Assembly: GCA_002050235.1 (NCBI GenBank)
Contig: MWST01000018.1
Location: 310,001-374,000 of the forward strand
Direction of reading: 5' to 3'
DNA from: Polyangiaceae bacterium UTPRO1
GTDB lineage: Bacteria > Desulfobacterota > Binatia > UTPRO1
DNA length: 64,000 nt
Part shown: in pieces, positions 35,280-44,687 of the stretch
Layout: each line of letters opens with the position of its first letter
Position numbering within the stretch: position 1 is the first letter of the stretch
The notes under the pieces: model-generated
What the model was told of the DNA's origin: nothing
Databases searched by the model: none
Seen by the model: the letters and a program-made list of their open reading frames with translations, nothing else
Translations under genes and position numbers: made by a program

Positions 35280-35630
35280 GTGAGTGGCGTTCTCGAGGTC
35301 GATCGGCTAGCCTTCGAGCTTGGTGGTGTCCGCGTGCTCGATGGAGAGAAACGGCTGTTCCTTCGTCTCGGTGATCGCGTGCAGCACACGGCATACGAGG
35401 AGTGGGGAGTCGGAGCGGTGGTCGAGGTGATGACCTCGATCGTGCCGGGCGGTACGTGTATCGTGCGCGTCCTCTTCGAGGACGGCAAGCAGCGCACTTT
35501 CATCAACGACATGGACAGCGAGCTCTGCTGCTGTTACCGCGGCGTACGCAAGGAATGGCGGCTGGATTTCGGGGGCGTGCGCCGCGCCGCGCGAAATCCG
35601 GTCCGCCGTCGGTTGAGCGACTCCCATTGA
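35280..35630 (+). CDS. DUF3553-like small protein
   Basis: A 116-residue protein. The central part FLRLGDRVQHTAYEEWGVGAVVEV followed by VRVLFEDGKQRTFI resembles DUF3553, a small SH3-like module also found at the end of some UvrD-type helicases. The stretch CCCYRG holds three neighbouring cysteines that may bind metal. The start is uncertain: GTG at 35280 lacks a close ribosome site and other in-frame starts exist. It stands 13 bases before ileS, on the same strand. Confidence 0.55.
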   Translation: MSGVLEVDRLAFELGGVRVLDGEKRLFLRLGDRVQHTAYEEWGVGAVVEVMTSIVPGGTCIVRVLFEDGKQRTFINDMDSELCCCYRGVRKEWRLDFGGVRRAARNPVRRRLSDSH

Positions 35631-35643
35631 TGGCGGGCGCTCG

Positions 35644-38457
35644 ATGAGCAAAGGCGAGGGTCCCGACTTCAAGGGAACCCTGAATCTCCCGACTACGGCG
35701 TTTCCGATGCGGGCGAATTTGCCCGTACGCGAGCCGGAGATACTGGCGCATTGGGAGCGTGTCGGCGTCTATGCCGCCGGCCTGGCACGGCGGGCCGGCC
35801 GACCGCGGTATCTCCTGCACGACGGTCCGCCCTACGCGAACGGCAATATCCATCTCGGTCACGCCCTCAACAAGATCATCAAAGACGTGATCGTGAAGTA
35901 CAAGAACATGGCAGGCTTCCAGGCCCCGTACGTTCCCGGCTGGGACTGCCACGGTCTGCCGATCGAGCACGAGGTGGAGAAGAAGCTCGGCAAGGAGAAG
36001 AAAGCGGCCCTCGGCAAGGTCGAAGTGCGACGCTTGTGCCGCGACTACGCGGCGAAGTTCGTCGATGTGCAACGCGCGGATTTCCGCCGCCTCGGCGTCC
36101 TCGGCGATTGGGACAATCCGTACCTCACGACCGCGTACGACTACGAGGCGACCGAGGTGCGCGAGCTCGCGAAGTTCGTGCGGAGCGGCGAGCTCTATCG
36201 CGGCAAGAAGCCGGTGCACTGGTGCGCATCGTGCCAGACGGCGCTCGCCGAGGCGGAGGTCGAGTATCGGAACGTCACCACGCGTTCCATCTATGTGGCG
36301 TTCCCGCTCGCGGAGCCGCAGCCCGAGCTCTTTGTCGACGTTGCCGGCCCGATCGCCGCCGCCATCTGGACGACGACGCCGTGGACGCTGCCCGCCAACA
36401 TGGCGATCGCCGTCCATCCCGAGATCGAGTATGCGGTGGTGGCTCGGCCGGCCGGCGGCGCCTTGATCGTGGCCCAGGCGCTGGTGCCGAAGCTCGCCCA
36501 CTTTCTCGGTGATGCGCCGTCAACGCTGGCGACCGTGCGCGGCAGCGACCTCGAAGGCATGCGTGCCCGCCACCCGTGGCTCGATCGCGACGTGCCGATC
36601 GTGCTCGCCGAGCACGTGACGCTCGAGGCCGGCACGGGCCTCGTACACACCGCACCCGGGCACGGTCAGGAGGACTACGAGGTCGGACGGCGCTACGGTC
36701 TGGATGCCTATGCGCCCGTCGACGGCAGCGGACGCTTCGTTCCCGCCGTCGAGCACTTCGGCGGCATGAAGGTCTTCGACGCCGACGCGAAGATCGTCGC
36801 GCACCTCGAAGCCGCCGGCCGCCTCCTGCAGGTGGCGCCGCTCGAACATGCGTACCCGCACTGCTGGCGGTGTCATCAGCCGATCATCTTCCGTGCGACC
36901 GAGCAGTGGTTCATATCCATGGAAGCAAAGGGCCTGCGCCGGCGGGCGCTGGCCGCGATCGAGGGTGTGCGCTGGATCCCCGCCTGGGGGCGCGAGCGTA
37001 TCGCCGGTATGGTGAGCTCGCGCCCCGATTGGTGCATCTCGCGCCAGCGCGCCTGGGGAGTTCCGATCGTAGCGTTACGGTGCCAGCAATGCGGTGCCAC
37101 GAGCACGAACGAGACGCTCCTCGCACACGTAGCGGAGATCTTCGCCCGCGAGAGCTCCGACGCCTGGTTCGTGCGGCCGGTGGGGGATTTCGTGCCGCCA
37201 GGGTTTGCCTGTCCCGAGTGTCGCAGCGCGGAGTTCACGAAGGAGGAGGACATCCTCGACGTCTGGTTCGACTCGGGCGTGAGCTTCGCGGCCGTAGTCG
37301 AACGTCGCCCGGATCTCGGCGGCCAGGCGGACCTCTATCTCGAAGGCAGCGACCAGCATCGCGGCTGGTTCCAGAGCTCGTTGCTCACGGCCGTCGGCAC
37401 GCGCGAGCGCGCGCCCTTCAAGTCGGTTCTCACGCACGGCTTCGTGCTCGACGAAGACGCGCGCAAGATGTCGAAGTCGGTCGGCAACATCGTCGCGCCG
37501 CAGCAGATCGTCGCCACCCACGGCGCCGACATCCTGCGACTCTGGGTCGCCGCCGAGGATTATCGCGACGACGTGCGCATATCGAAGGAGATCCTCGACC
37601 GCGCGAGCGAGGCGTACCGGCGCATTCGCAATACCGCGCGTTTCCTGCTCGGCAACCTGGCGGGCTTCGATCCGGCGCGTGACCGCGTGGCGACGACTCA
37701 GCTCCTCGAGCTCGACCGCTTCATCCTCGATCGGCTGCAGAGCCTGATCGATCGGTGCCGGCAGGCCTACGACGCGTTCGAGTTCCATACCGTCTACCAC
37801 GCGCTCAACAACTTCTGCAGCGTCGATCTCTCCGCGCTCTACCTCGACATCGTGAAGGATCGCCTCTACTGCGAGGGCGCGATGTCGCTGGAGCGCCGCT
37901 CGGGACTGACGACGCTCTACCTCCTGCTCGAAGGGCTCGTCGGTCTCATGGCACCCATCCTTTCGTTCACCGCCGAAGAGATCTGGGGCTTCATGCCCGC
38001 CGATCCGGAGCGGGCGCCGAGTGTTCTGCTGTCGGATTTCCCCGCCGTCGACCCGGCGCTCTGCGATCCCGGACTCGCGGCTGACTGGGAGACGCTCCTC
38101 GCCGTACGCTCCGCCGTGACCAAGACTCTAGAGCCGCTGCGCGGCGCCGGTGAGATCGGTCAATCGCTCGCCGCTGACGTGCGGATCGCTGCGACCGGCC
38201 AGATCGCCGACCTGCTCGCCTCGCGCCGCGGCATGCTCGCGGAGATCTTCATCGTTTCGCGCGTGACCCTTGTACCCGAGGGGTCGCTCGACGGTCCGCT
38301 TCTCGCGCCCGGCGTTACCGTCGTCGCCCAGCGCGCCGCCGGCGAGAGGTGTCCGCGCTGCTGGAACTACCGAGATGACGCTGGCCGCAACCCCGCCGTT
38401 CCCGCTATGTGCGGCCGCTGCGCCGGAGTGCTCGCCGCCGCAGAGGCGCGGACTTGA
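35644..38457 (+). CDS. ileS: Isoleucyl-tRNA synthetase
   Basis: A 937-residue class I synthetase of normal length. HIGH reads HLGH (residues 70-73) and KMSKS is at 608-612. The CP1 editing domain, the anticodon domain and a C-terminal zinc finger (RCPRCW and MCGRC) are all present. It charges tRNA-Ile in the cytoplasm. The stop TGA shares its final A with the lspA start codon, so the two are translationally coupled, the usual ileS-lspA pair of proteobacteria. Confidence 0.96.
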   Translation: MSKGEGPDFKGTLNLPTTAFPMRANLPVREPEILAHWERVGVYAAGLARRAGRPRYLLHDGPPYANGNIHLGHALNKIIKDVIVKYKNMAGFQAPYVPGWDCHGLPIEHEVEKKLGKEKKAALGKVEVRRLCRDYAAKFVDVQRADFRRLGVLGDWDNPYLTTAYDYEATEVRELAKFVRSGELYRGKKPVHWCASCQTALAEAEVEYRNVTTRSIYVAFPLAEPQPELFVDVAGPIAAAIWTTTPWTLPANMAIAVHPEIEYAVVARPAGGALIVAQALVPKLAHFLGDAPSTLATVRGSDLEGMRARHPWLDRDVPIVLAEHVTLEAGTGLVHTAPGHGQEDYEVGRRYGLDAYAPVDGSGRFVPAVEHFGGMKVFDADAKIVAHLEAAGRLLQVAPLEHAYPHCWRCHQPIIFRATEQWFISMEAKGLRRRALAAIEGVRWIPAWGRERIAGMVSSRPDWCISRQRAWGVPIVALRCQQCGATSTNETLLAHVAEIFARESSDAWFVRPVGDFVPPGFACPECRSAEFTKEEDILDVWFDSGVSFAAVVERRPDLGGQADLYLEGSDQHRGWFQSSLLTAVGTRERAPFKSVLTHGFVLDEDARKMSKSVGNIVAPQQIVATHGADILRLWVAAEDYRDDVRISKEILDRASEAYRRIRNTARFLLGNLAGFDPARDRVATTQLLELDRFILDRLQSLIDRCRQAYDAFEFHTVYHALNNFCSVDLSALYLDIVKDRLYCEGAMSLERRSGLTTLYLLLEGLVGLMAPILSFTAEEIWGFMPADPERAPSVLLSDFPAVDPALCDPGLAADWETLLAVRSAVTKTLEPLRGAGEIGQSLAADVRIAATGQIADLLASRRGMLAEIFIVSRVTLVPEGSLDGPLLAPGVTVVAQRAAGERCPRCWNYRDDAGRNPAVPAMCGRCAGVLAAAEART

Positions 38458-38954
38458 TGCGCGGTAAGTGGAGCCTCGTCCTGGCGCCGGCGTTGATCGT
38501 CGTGATCCTCGACCAGATTACCAAGGCGCTGGTGCTCGAGCGCATGACGCTGCACGAGTCGATACCCGTGATCGACGGCTTCTTCGCACTCACCTATGTC
38601 CGCAACACGGGGGCCGCGTTCGGCATCTTCGCGGGGCGCTCGCCGGCGTTTCGCGTGCCGGCCCTGCTGGCAGTGGCGGCGCTCGCGCTCGGCGTCCTCC
38701 TGTGGTTCGTGCGCACGGTGCCGTGCGAGCGTCGCGCAGTGATCGCCGCCTGTGGGGGAGTGCTCGGAGGCGCCATCGGCAACATGGTCGACCGCGCTGC
38801 GTACGGCGAGGTCATCGACTTCCTCGACGTGTATGTCGGCGCGTATCACTGGCCGGCATTCAACGTCGCCGACACGGCGATCACGATCGGTGTGCTCGTG
38901 CTCTGTCTGGACGCGCTGCGCGGCGCGCCGGCAGCAGAGCGCTCGGCGGTCTGA
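38457..38954 (+). CDS. lspA: Lipoprotein signal peptidase (SPase II)
   Basis: A 165-residue inner-membrane protease with four hydrophobic helices. The catalytic aspartates Asp121 (VIDFLDVY) and Asp139 (FNVADTAITIG) have the correct 18-residue spacing. It removes signal peptides from diacylated prolipoproteins, of which several are encoded here (11636, 57926, 63064, 63719). The ATG overlaps the ileS stop, so it needs no ribosome site of its own. Confidence 0.95.
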   Translation: MRGKWSLVLAPALIVVILDQITKALVLERMTLHESIPVIDGFFALTYVRNTGAAFGIFAGRSPAFRVPALLAVAALALGVLLWFVRTVPCERRAVIAACGGVLGGAIGNMVDRAAYGEVIDFLDVYVGAYHWPAFNVADTAITIGVLVLCLDALRGAPAAERSAV

Positions 38955-38963
38955 ACGGGAGCC

Positions 38964-38993
38964 GGGGGCGGCAGCCGTTGGCTGCCCGCCCCC
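38964..38993. terminator. Bidirectional hairpin between lspA and glnA
   Basis: GGGGGCGGCAGCC pairs with GGCTGCCCGCCCCC through one bulged base, with a GTT loop. It sits in the 70-base gap where lspA and glnA converge. Confidence 0.6.
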
Positions 38994-39024
38994 GCGCCGT
39001 GTAGTCGGACGCGAGTGCAGCGGC

Positions 39025-40440
39025 TCAGACGTCGTAGTAGAGCGCGAACTCGTACGGATGCGGACGGAGGCGCATCGGGTCGATCTCCTTCGTTCGCTTG
39101 TACTCGACCCAGGTCTCGATCACGTCTTCGGTGAAGACGTCGCCCTTGAGCAGGAACTCGTGATCCTCTTCGAGGTGCTCGAGCGCTGCTTCGAGGGATT
39201 CCGGCATCGCCGGGACGTCCTTCAACTCCTCGGGCGTGAGAGCGTAGATGTCCTTGTCGAGAGGATCGCCCGGCGACAGCCGACGTTCGATGCCGTCGAG
39301 ACCGGCCATGAGCATCGCTGCGAACGCGATGTACCCGTTACAGCTCGGATCCGGGAAACGGATCTCGATGCGCTTGGCTTTCGGAGACGGTGAATACATC
39401 GGGATACGGATGGCCGCCGACCGGTTGCGGGACGAGTACGCCAGATTCACCGGCGCTTCGAAGCCCGGGACCAGACGGTGGTACGAGTTGACGCTCGGGT
39501 TGGTGAAGGCGGCGATCGCTCTAGCGTGCTTCAGGATGCCGCCGATGTAGTGCATCGCCAGATCGCTCATGCCGCCGTAGCCGTCTCCCGCGAAGAGCGG
39601 CTTGTCGCCTTTCCAGATCGACTGGTGGCAGTGCATGCCGGAGCCATTGTCGCCGATGAGCGGCTTCGGCATGAACGTCGCGGTCTTGCCGTGCTTCCAG
39701 GCGACGTTCCTGACGCAATGCTTGTACCACATGAGCGCGTCGCCCATCTGCGTGAGCGGCATGAAACGCATGTCGATCTCGGCTTGACCGGCAGTCGCGA
39801 CTTCGTGGTGCTGGCGCTCCACGCGGATGCCGACCTTCTCCATCATCAGCACCATCTCGGCGCGAAGATCCTGCTGCGAGTCGGTCGGCTGCACCGGAAA
39901 GTATCCTTCCCGGTGGCGCGGCTTGTAGCCGAGGTTGGGCCCTTCGTCGCGACCGCTGTTCCAGATGCCTTCGGTCGAGTCGATGAAGTAGTAGCCGCTG
40001 TGCGCGTTCTGGTCGTAGCGGATGTCGTCGAACACGAAGAACTCGGGCTCGGGGCCGAAGTATGCTGTGTCCCCGATACCCGTAGACTTGAGGTAGGCTT
40101 CGGCCTTACGCGCGATGTTGCGCGGGTCGCGCGAGTACTCTTCCTTAGTGATGGGATCGACGATGTTGCAGATGAGCGACAGCGTCGGGTGGGCCATGAA
40201 CGGGTCCATGACGGCCGTTGACGCATCCGGCACCACCAGCATGTCCGACGCGTTTATGGGCTGCCAGCCGCGGATCGAAGAGCCGTCGAAGCCGAGCCCG
40301 TCGTCGAAGAGGTCTTCTTCGAACTCGCTCATCGGAATGGAGAAATGCTGCCAGATCCCGAGGAAGTCGAGGAACTTGAAATCGACCGCGACCGCCTTGT
40401 GGTCTTTCGCCAACGTTATGGCGTCCTGCGCCGTGCTCAT
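39025..40440 (-). CDS. glnA: Glutamine synthetase type I
   Basis: A 471-residue GSI-beta type enzyme with the catalytic blocks [26 protein letters not shown] and [10 protein letters not shown]. The adenylylation tyrosine is Tyr399 in [11 protein letters not shown], so regulation by covalent modification is expected. It makes glutamine from glutamate and ammonium. GGAAG lies about seven bases before the ATG. It lies 55 bases downstream of glnB on the same strand, the classic nitrogen operon, and ends at a strong hairpin. Confidence 0.96.
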   Translation of the reverse strand: MSTAQDAITLAKDHKAVAVDFKFLDFLGIWQHFSIPMSEFEEDLFDDGLGFDGSSIRGWQPINASDMLVVPDASTAVMDPFMAHPTLSLICNIVDPITKEEYSRDPRNIARKAEAYLKSTGIGDTAYFGPEPEFFVFDDIRYDQNAHSGYYFIDSTEGIWNSGRDEGPNLGYKPRHREGYFPVQPTDSQQDLRAEMVLMMEKVGIRVERQHHEVATAGQAEIDMRFMPLTQMGDALMWYKHCVRNVAWKHGKTATFMPKPLIGDNGSGMHCHQSIWKGDKPLFAGDGYGGMSDLAMHYIGGILKHARAIAAFTNPSVNSYHRLVPGFEAPVNLAYSSRNRSAAIRIPMYSPSPKAKRIEIRFPDPSCNGYIAFAAMLMAGLDGIERRLSPGDPLDKDIYALTPEELKDVPAMPESLEAALEHLEEDHEFLLKGDVFTEDVIETWVEYKRTKEIDPMRLRPHPYEFALYYDV

Positions 40441-40495
40441 TCGCTCTTCCTCTCCTATGGCTGTGAGTGTGGGGGTCGACCTCGGCGGCGCGCCG

Positions 40496-40913
<418 letters not shown>

Positions 40914-40978
40914 GCCGTACGAGCGTAGTCGGCGTCAAGTCGTGTCGGATCGATCATGCCGTTGGGTCGGGGAATGCT

Positions 40979-41011
40979 GCCCAAATCGCGGGCACTGCCC
41001 GCGGTTTGGGC
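40979..41011 (-). terminator. Long hairpin after plsY
   Basis: A 15-bp stem GCCCAAATCGCGGGC/GCCCGCGGTTTGGGC (one G-U pair) with an ACT loop, 22 bases past the plsY stop and upstream of glnB. It would separate the plsY and glnB transcripts. Confidence 0.6.
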
Positions 41012-41033
41012 TCGCTCCGAGCCTGGGTTGGTC

Positions 41034-41651
41034 TCAGGCGTAGCCCGAGTCGGGAAAGGTGGAACGCCGGCCGCCGAGCCGCGCTTCGGTTCCGAAGCGC
41101 AGGCGGCGTATATTGTCGCGATGTCTATATGCAATGCCGGTACCCATCACGGCGGCGACGACGATCGTCGTCGCCGGATACGCGAGCGCCGCGAGGACGA
41201 TCGGAGTCATCGCCGCGGTCAGGATGGAGCCGAGCGAGACGTAGCGGCTGACCGCGACCGTGAGGAGGAAGATCGGCACCACGATTGCCATTGCGAGCGG
41301 CGCCAGGCCGAGCAGGACGCCAAGTGCTATGGCGACGCCCTTCCCGCCCTGGAATCCGAGGAAGCACGGAAAGATATGGCCCGTGAAAGCTGCGAGCGCG
41401 ACCAGCGCGCAGCCGCCCTCGCCGATTCCGAGATAGGTTGCGAGGAGAATCGGGCCGAGCCCTTTCAGTGTGTCCCCGACGAGAGTCAGCGCCCCCGTAG
41501 CGGTCCCCGCTGCCCGGGCGACGTTGGTCGCTCCGATATTGCCGCTGCCGATGTCGCGAGGATCGACGCCCTGGCGTCGCGCCAGCCACACTCCGGTCGG
41601 AACCGAGCCGGACAGATAGGCGAGAGCGACGACGGCGAGCAGGACCCACAT
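41034..41651 (-). CDS. plsY: Glycerol-3-phosphate acyltransferase PlsY
   Basis: A 205-residue inner-membrane enzyme with the PlsY signatures GSGNIGATNVAR and FLGFQGGKGVA and about six membrane helices. It transfers the acyl group of acyl-phosphate to glycerol-3-phosphate, the first step of phospholipid synthesis. The ATG follows two bases after the stop of the SH3 gene, so they form a short operon. PlsX is not in the window. Confidence 0.95.
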   Translation of the reverse strand: MWVLLAVVALAYLSGSVPTGVWLARRQGVDPRDIGSGNIGATNVARAAGTATGALTLVGDTLKGLGPILLATYLGIGEGGCALVALAAFTGHIFPCFLGFQGGKGVAIALGVLLGLAPLAMAIVVPIFLLTVAVSRYVSLGSILTAAMTPIVLAALAYPATTIVVAAVMGTGIAYRHRDNIRRLRFGTEARLGGRRSTFPDSGYA

Positions 41652-41653
41652 GG

Positions 41654-42211
41654 TCAGAACCGAATCGATCGCCGGCGGCGGGCGCGGTATCGCGTCCAGG
41701 CTCCACCGAGCAACGTCCCCACTACGAGCCCGATGGTGCCGGTGACGAGGGGTGCGACCTCCGAGATCGGCGGCGGCTCCCCGCCCATGGGCCGCGGCGC
41801 TTGCCGCCGCTCCGCTTCGAGCGCGTCGACTACCGAGCGTAGCCTGGTGATCTCGGCGGCGAGGCTCGCTTGCAGATTCGGCGCCGGCTCCGGAGGCGGC
41901 GCCGTCGCCGCTGCTGCTACCGCGGGAAGAGCCGGGGACGATGGGGCGGGGTCCGGGATGTGGACTATCTCCGCTGCCGGAACCCAGGCGCGGCGGCCGT
42001 CGGGCAGAAGGATCTCGCTCCAGCCGTCCTGCTCGCCGAGCAGACGGACACGGGCGTTGCCTCTGAGGACTGCGATCCCCGCCTCGCTCGTCCCAGGTGC
42101 TTCGCGGGCGACGATCTCGCCACCGCGCGTCGTGACGTCTTCCGCCCGGCTCGGGGGAGTGGCACCGCCGACGGCGGCGGCCACGACCCCGCCTACGAAC
42201 GCAGCGCGCAA
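41654..42211 (-). CDS. SH3-domain membrane-anchor protein (YgiM/TIGR04211-like)
   Basis: A 185-residue exported protein. A signal segment (about residues 1-22, ending SRAED) is followed by a bacterial SH3 domain (GEIVAREAPGTSEAGIAVLRG, GWSEILLPDGRRAWVP), a Pro/Ala linker, a short coiled coil (RLRSVVDALEAERR) and a C-terminal membrane helix with a basic tail (TRYRARRRRSIRF). This is the layout of YgiM-type SH3 anchor proteins. The start is TTG at 42211, because the frame further upstream runs through the tRNA. The next gene is plsY, two bases on. Confidence 0.75.
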   Translation of the reverse strand: MRAAFVGGVVAAAVGGATPPSRAEDVTTRGGEIVAREAPGTSEAGIAVLRGNARVRLLGEQDGWSEILLPDGRRAWVPAAEIVHIPDPAPSSPALPAVAAAATAPPPEPAPNLQASLAAEITRLRSVVDALEAERRQAPRPMGGEPPPISEVAPLVTGTIGLVVGTLLGGAWTRYRARRRRSIRF

Positions 42212-42232
42212 CCGGCGGCCGTGAAATGAGAA

Positions 42233-42306
42233 TCGGGGTGACTGGATTTGAACCAGCGACTTCTGCGTCCCGAACGCAGCGCTCTGCCAGTCTGAGCTAC
42301 ACCCCG
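42233..42306 (-). tRNA. tRNA-Pro (anticodon CGG)
   Basis: A 74-base tRNA on the minus strand. The acceptor stem CGGGGTG/CACCCCG, a D arm with AGCTCAGACTGGCAGAGC, the anticodon stem CTGCG/CGCAG with loop TTCGGGA (CGG), and the T arm GGTTCAAATCC are all present. The discriminator is A and CCA is not encoded. It lies 21 bases upstream of the SH3 gene on the same strand and may share a transcript with it. Confidence 0.95.
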
Positions 42307-42370
42307 TCAACGTAGGCCGCAAAGTAGATCCCGATTTGCGTAACATACGGGAACGAGAATGCCAATGGAC

Positions 42371-43051
42371 TCAGGCCGGCGCGGCTACGGCGGCGATGTT
42401 CCGCCGCATGGCCGTGATCGCTGTGCCGCGGTCCGGAGCTCCGAAGATCGCAGTCCCGGCTACCAGGACGTCGGCGCCCGCCTGGGCTGCAGCGCCGGCA
42501 TTGTCGACGGTGATACCGCCGTCGATCTCGATCAGGAACCCGAGGCCCAGGCGTTGGCGCAGACGGCGCGCGTCTTCGAGCTTGGCGAGGCTCCCGGGAA
42601 TGAACTGTTGGCCGCCGAAGCCCGGATAGACGCTCATGACCAGCACCATGTCGAGATCTCGGGCACTAGGCGCCACGACCTCGAGCGGCGTGTCCGGACT
42701 CACGGCGAGCGACGGCCGCGCGCCGCGGGCACGAATGTCGGCGATCACGCCGCGCGGCTCTGGGCACGCCTCGTAGTGAATCGACACCCAGTCGGCGCCG
42801 ACGTCGATGAAACGCGGTGCGTAGCGCCCGGGATCGCTCACCATCATGTGGACATCGAGCGGCAGCGAGGTCGCGCGGCGAACGGCGCGCACCACGTCGG
42901 GACCCATCGTCAGATTGGGTACGAAGTGGCCGTCCATGACGTCGAGGTGCAGCCAATCGGCGCCGGCGGCCTCGACGGCGCGCACCTCTTCGTTCAGCCG
43001 GCCGAAATCCGCGGACAGGACCGAGGGGGCGATCAGATGGGCGCGGCACAC
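42371..43051 (-). CDS. rpe: Ribulose-phosphate 3-epimerase
   Basis: A 226-residue TIM-barrel epimerase. The catalytic and metal residues are in LHLDVMDGHFVPNLTMGP, VHMMVSDP, MSVYPGFGGQ and EIDGGI, all intact. It interconverts ribulose- and xylulose-5-phosphate in the pentose phosphate or Calvin cycle. The start is GTG at 43051, because the frame has no nearby ATG and the family begins IAPSVLSADF just after it. It lies 59 bases downstream of rsmB on the same strand. Confidence 0.92.
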   Translation of the reverse strand: MCRAHLIAPSVLSADFGRLNEEVRAVEAAGADWLHLDVMDGHFVPNLTMGPDVVRAVRRATSLPLDVHMMVSDPGRYAPRFIDVGADWVSIHYEACPEPRGVIADIRARGARPSLAVSPDTPLEVVAPSARDLDMVLVMSVYPGFGGQQFIPGSLAKLEDARRLRQRLGLGFLIEIDGGITVDNAGAAAQAGADVLVAGTAIFGAPDRGTAITAMRRNIAAVAAPA

Positions 43052-43110
43052 GGCGCATCGGATATACGGTCCGTCCTCGGACCTCGCAAGGTGCGGCGGG
43101 TGCGGACTCG

Positions 43111-44457
43111 TCAAGCGCGCCGCGCCCGCACCGCGAAGAACCCGTCGAGGCCGTGGCGATGCGGTAGCGTGCGCAGCGCGCCGCGGCCGTCGACCAGGGT
43201 GCGAGCGGTCGGCGGCAGTATGTCGGCCGCGTCTTCCCGGCGGAGCGTCGGATGCGCGGCGAGCCAGCGCTCGACGACGTCGTCGTTTTCCTCGTCGGTC
43301 AAGGTGCAGGTCGCATAGACGATCACGCCGCCCGGACGGAGCAAGGGCGTCACCGCGTCGAGAAGGCGGTGCTGCGTTGCCGCGAATCGGCGGAGATCGT
43401 CGGGGGAGCGCCGCCAGCGGATCTCCGGATGGGCGCGCAGCGTGCCGAGACCGCTGCACGGCGCATCGACGAGGATGCGGTCGAACGAGCCGCGGGCGAG
43501 CACGGCGTCCGCGTTGCGCGCGTCGAGCACGAGCGGGCGGATGCTGCGGAGCCCGAGGCGGACGGCATTGCGCGCGATCGCGAGCGCGCCGCGGCGCCGT
43601 CGATCGCAGGCCGCGATCATCCCCTCGTCGCGCATGCGCTCGGCCGCGTGCGCCGACTTGCCGCCCGGCGCGGCGCAGGCGTCGAGGACGCGCATGCCCG
43701 GAAGCGGATCGAGAAGCCAGGTCACGAGCTGCGACGCCTCCTCCTGGACGCTGAAGACCCCTGCCGACCATCCCGGCAGCGCGTGCGGGTCGACCGCCTG
43801 CACCCGCACCGCATCGGGCGCGAAGCGGCCGGCTTCACAGGCGATACCGGCGGCCCGTAAGCGTGCCAGCAGGTCGTCGCGGGCGCCGGGGCGCGCTCGC
43901 AGGACGGTCGGCGCGGCCTCGTTGTCGGCCGCGAGGAGATCGCCTACCTCGTCGCCGAAGCGGCGCTGCCAGCGCTCGACGAGCCAGCGAGGATGCGAGA
44001 GCGCGACCGCCAGGTGCGCGAGCGGATCCCGAGCGGCGTCCGGTAGCGGCAACGAATTGCGCTCGCGAACCGCTCGCCGCAGGACCGCGTTCACGAGCCG
44101 CCCTGCCGCCGGTACGGCGCGTTTGGCCAGGTCGACGCTCGTCGTCACCGCGGCGTGCGCCGGCACACGGTCGAGGAGCGTGATCTGATAGAGGCCCAGG
44201 CGCAACGCCATGCGGACCCGCGGATCGAAGCTCGCACAGTCGCGGTCGGTGAGGCGCGCGAGCTGCCAGTCGAGGCGCCCGAGCCAGGCGAGGGTGCCGT
44301 AGACGAGCCGGCTCGCAAGAGCGCGGTCGCGAGCATCGAGTCGCGTCGATGCGAGCGCGGCCGCTAGGGTCGCGTCGGCGTGGGCGGCGGTGGCGTCGAC
44401 GCGCAGCAGGACGTCTAGCGCCAGTGCGCGAGCGGCGAGCGGATCGCCCGGTTCCAT
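43111..44457 (-). CDS. rsmB: 16S rRNA m5C967 methyltransferase RsmB
   Basis: A 448-residue enzyme. The N-terminal NusB-like RNA-binding domain (about residues 8-140) is joined to a Rossmann methyltransferase with ACAAPGGKSAH (SAM site), VDAPCSGLG (Cys334) and YATCTLTDEEN (Cys384), the two conserved cysteines. It methylates C967 of 16S rRNA with SAM. The ATG at 44457 was chosen because the NusB-like part begins a few residues later. Rpe follows it, as in many bacteria. Confidence 0.92.
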   Translation of the reverse strand: MEPGDPLAARALALDVLLRVDATAAHADATLAAALASTRLDARDRALASRLVYGTLAWLGRLDWQLARLTDRDCASFDPRVRMALRLGLYQITLLDRVPAHAAVTTSVDLAKRAVPAAGRLVNAVLRRAVRERNSLPLPDAARDPLAHLAVALSHPRWLVERWQRRFGDEVGDLLAADNEAAPTVLRARPGARDDLLARLRAAGIACEAGRFAPDAVRVQAVDPHALPGWSAGVFSVQEEASQLVTWLLDPLPGMRVLDACAAPGGKSAHAAERMRDEGMIAACDRRRRGALAIARNAVRLGLRSIRPLVLDARNADAVLARGSFDRILVDAPCSGLGTLRAHPEIRWRRSPDDLRRFAATQHRLLDAVTPLLRPGGVIVYATCTLTDEENDDVVERWLAAHPTLRREDAADILPPTARTLVDGRGALRTLPHRHGLDGFFAVRARRA

Positions 44458-44687
44458 GCGCGGGTCAGCTCCGATCTCGGTCGCATAAGACCGGGTCGAG
44501 GGTTTCGGAGCGTCCGCGATCTCTATCGCAGGGGGGGACTTGCCCGCCAGAGTCGATGAGAACGCGGTAAGATTCGCGATCATCCACGATAGTATCTCTT
44601 GTGTCGGGGCTCGTCATACGAAGTGACCGGCACCGGGGCCAGCTCGCGCCGGCAGAACGGCGCCGGGATGGTCGCAGGCGGGCGTAG

